From Cellvibrionaceae bacterium (GTDB taxonomy: Bacteria > Pseudomonadota > Gammaproteobacteria > Pseudomonadales > Cellvibrionaceae): a stretch of 6,318 bases of DNA. Where the stretch lies: positions 1-6,318 of the forward strand of contig JAOXRV010000396.1 in assembly GCA_025800435.1 (NCBI GenBank), given 5' to 3'. The notes under the pieces are model-generated. The model made no database searches and was not told the origin of the DNA. It saw only the letters and a list, made by a program, of their open reading frames with translations. This document shows, one piece after another, positions 5,147 to 6,318 of the stretch. A program made the translations under genes and the position numbers. Within the stretch, counting starts at the first letter, position 1; each line of letters opens with the position of its first letter.

Positions 5147-6318
5147 ATGAACACTGAATACCGTAAAGCTCTGCCCGGTGCCGATATCGATTTTTTCGAT
5201 ACCCGCGCGGCGGTAGAAGCGATTAAGCCTGGTGCCTACGCCAAATTAAACTACACCTCAAAGGTGTTGGCTGAACAGCTGGTACGCCGCTGTGAGCCCG
5301 AAACCCTGAGCGATTGTTTGAGCCAAATTATCAATAAAAAACGCGATTTGGATTTTCCTTGGTACCCAGCCCGAGTGGTCTGCCACGATATTTTAGGCCA
5401 AACCGCGCTGGTGGATTTGGCCGGTCTGCGCGATGCGATTGCCGAGCAAGGTGGCGACCCCGCCAAAGTTAATCCGGTGGTGCCCACCCAGTTGATTGTG
5501 GATCACTCGCTGGCGGTTGAGGCCCCCGGTTTCGACCCCGATGCGTTTGATAAAAACCGCGCCATCGAAGATCGCCGCAACGAAGATCGCTTTCACTTTA
5601 TTGAGTGGACCAAAACCGCCTTTAAAAATGTGGATGTGATTCCCGCCGGTAACGGCATTATGCACCAGATCAATCTGGAGAAAATGTCGCCGGTGATTCA
5701 AAACCGCGATGGCGTTGCCTACCCGGATACCTGTGTCGGCACCGACTCCCACACTCCCCATGTGGATGCCCTGGGTGTGATCGCCATTGGCGTGGGTGGC
5801 CTGGAAGCCGAAACCGTGATGTTGGGCCGCCCCTCGATGATGCGCCTGCCCGATATTGTCGGCGTTAAACTGACCGGCAAGCGCAAGCCCGGTATTACCG
5901 CCACCGACATTGTGTTGGCCATTACCGAATTTTTGCGCCAACAGCGGGTGGTGTCGTCCTACCTGGAGTTCTTTGGCGAAGGTGCCGCCGAGCTCAGCAT
6001 TGGCGACCGCGCGACTATCTCTAATATGACCCCCGAATACGGCGCCTCGGCCGGTATGTTCTATATTGACCAGCAGACCATTGAGTATTTAAAACTGACC
6101 GGGCGCGAGCCAGAGCAGATTGCCCTGGTTGAGAACTACGCCAAGACCACCGGCCTGTGGGCCGACGATATGGTTGAAGCCGAATACGAGCGGGTGCTGG
6201 AGTTTGACTTGTCCAGCGTCGTGCGCAATATGGCTGGCCCTTCTAACCCGCACCGTCGCCTGCCCACCTCGGCCCTGGCCGAGCGCGGTATCGCGGTTGA
6301 GCTGGATAAGGCCAAAGC
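5147..6318 (+). CDS. acnD: Fe/S-dependent 2-methylcitrate dehydratase AcnD, 3' end outside the window
   Basis: The first 390 codons are open and run off the right edge; the family is usually about 860 residues long, so slightly under half is seen. AcnD dehydrates 2-methylcitrate in the cycle and replaces the iron-free PrpD in many bacteria, needing PrpF to deliver the correct product. Aconitase-superfamily blocks in order are HDILGQ 80-85, VDHSLAVE 118-125, GNGIMHQINLE 168-178, GTDSHTPHVDALG 198-210, GVGGLEAETVMLG 215-227, EFFGEG 274-279 and TISNMTPEYGA 290-300. The three cluster cysteines of this family (SCTN and GCxxC blocks) lie beyond the window and cannot be checked. The ATG is preceded by AAAGG at 5136-5140 with a 6-base spacer. 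AcnD rather than AcnA is called from the prpBC context and the AGPSNPH block at 363-369 (AcnA has AGPKRPQ). An aconitase-A paralogue recruited to the operon is the only real alternative. Confidence 0.9.
   Translation, partial: MNTEYRKALPGADIDFFDTRAAVEAIKPGAYAKLNYTSKVLAEQLVRRCEPETLSDCLSQIINKKRDLDFPWYPARVVCHDILGQTALVDLAGLRDAIAEQGGDPAKVNPVVPTQLIVDHSLAVEAPGFDPDAFDKNRAIEDRRNEDRFHFIEWTKTAFKNVDVIPAGNGIMHQINLEKMSPVIQNRDGVAYPDTCVGTDSHTPHVDALGVIAIGVGGLEAETVMLGRPSMMRLPDIVGVKLTGKRKPGITATDIVLAITEFLRQQRVVSSYLEFFGEGAAELSIGDRATISNMTPEYGASAGMFYIDQQTIEYLKLTGREPEQIALVENYAKTTGLWADDMVEAEYERVLEFDLSSVVRNMAGPSNPHRRLPTSALAERGIAVELDKAK

Noticed and set aside
5393..5941. Minus-strand open frame of 182 codons rich in Gly, His and Asn
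   Set aside because: It is antisense to the acnD frame, which carries clear aconitase motifs throughout. The composition is what the reverse frame of such codons gives.
1..6318. CRISPR array, tRNA or rRNA gene, toxin-antitoxin or anti-phage system
   Set aside because: I saw no regularly spaced direct repeats, no tRNA-like cloverleaf and no proteins of such families. The coding content is fully explained by the IS, DUF2062 and prp genes.

Overview
The window reads as a piece of a gammaproteobacterial chromosome. It carries the start of a 2-methylcitrate-cycle operon for propionate (propionyl-CoA) breakdown, with an IS256-family insertion sequence at its left edge. The organism is inferred only from the gene set: a GntR-type regulator heading prpB-prpC-acnD, plus a DUF2062 membrane protein of the kind common in marine gammaproteobacteria such as Cellvibrionales, Shewanella or Pseudomonas relatives. 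I cannot name a genus.

Layout from left to right. (1) Bases 1 to about 1266 are most of an IS256-family element. It has an intact 403-residue DDE transposase and a likely right terminal inverted repeat, while the left terminus lies outside the window. (2) Bases 1239-1398 are a short non-coding stretch with a 9-bp repeat, inverted relative to the IS end, that may mark a second, decayed IS end. A small hairpin sits just past the DUF2062 stop codon. (3) Bases 1399-1932, minus strand, encode a DUF2062 inner-membrane protein. (4) Bases 1933-2245 are a divergent control region. It holds a near-consensus sigma-70 promoter flanked by two palindromes that match the GntR/FadR-subfamily operator pattern. 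(5) Bases 2246 to 6318, plus strand, hold the GntR-family regulator (TTG start), prpB, prpC and the first 390 codons of acnD, which runs off the window.

How the genes work together. PrpC condenses propionyl-CoA with oxaloacetate to 2-methylcitrate. AcnD, an iron-sulfur dehydratase, starts the conversion toward 2-methylisocitrate. PrpB cleaves 2-methylisocitrate to pyruvate and succinate. The regulator gene comes first in the same transcript and reaches prpB through a Shine-Dalgarno that overlaps its stop codon. With operators around the shared promoter, this suggests an autoregulated switch that responds to a cycle intermediate. A stem-loop with a T-rich tail between prpC and acnD may lower acnD expression relative to prpBC. 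The acnD type of operon normally also has prpF, expected just beyond the right edge.

I found no evidence for a previously undescribed system. The points most worth a second look are the paired operators, the prpC-acnD hairpin and the facing repeat next to the IS end.
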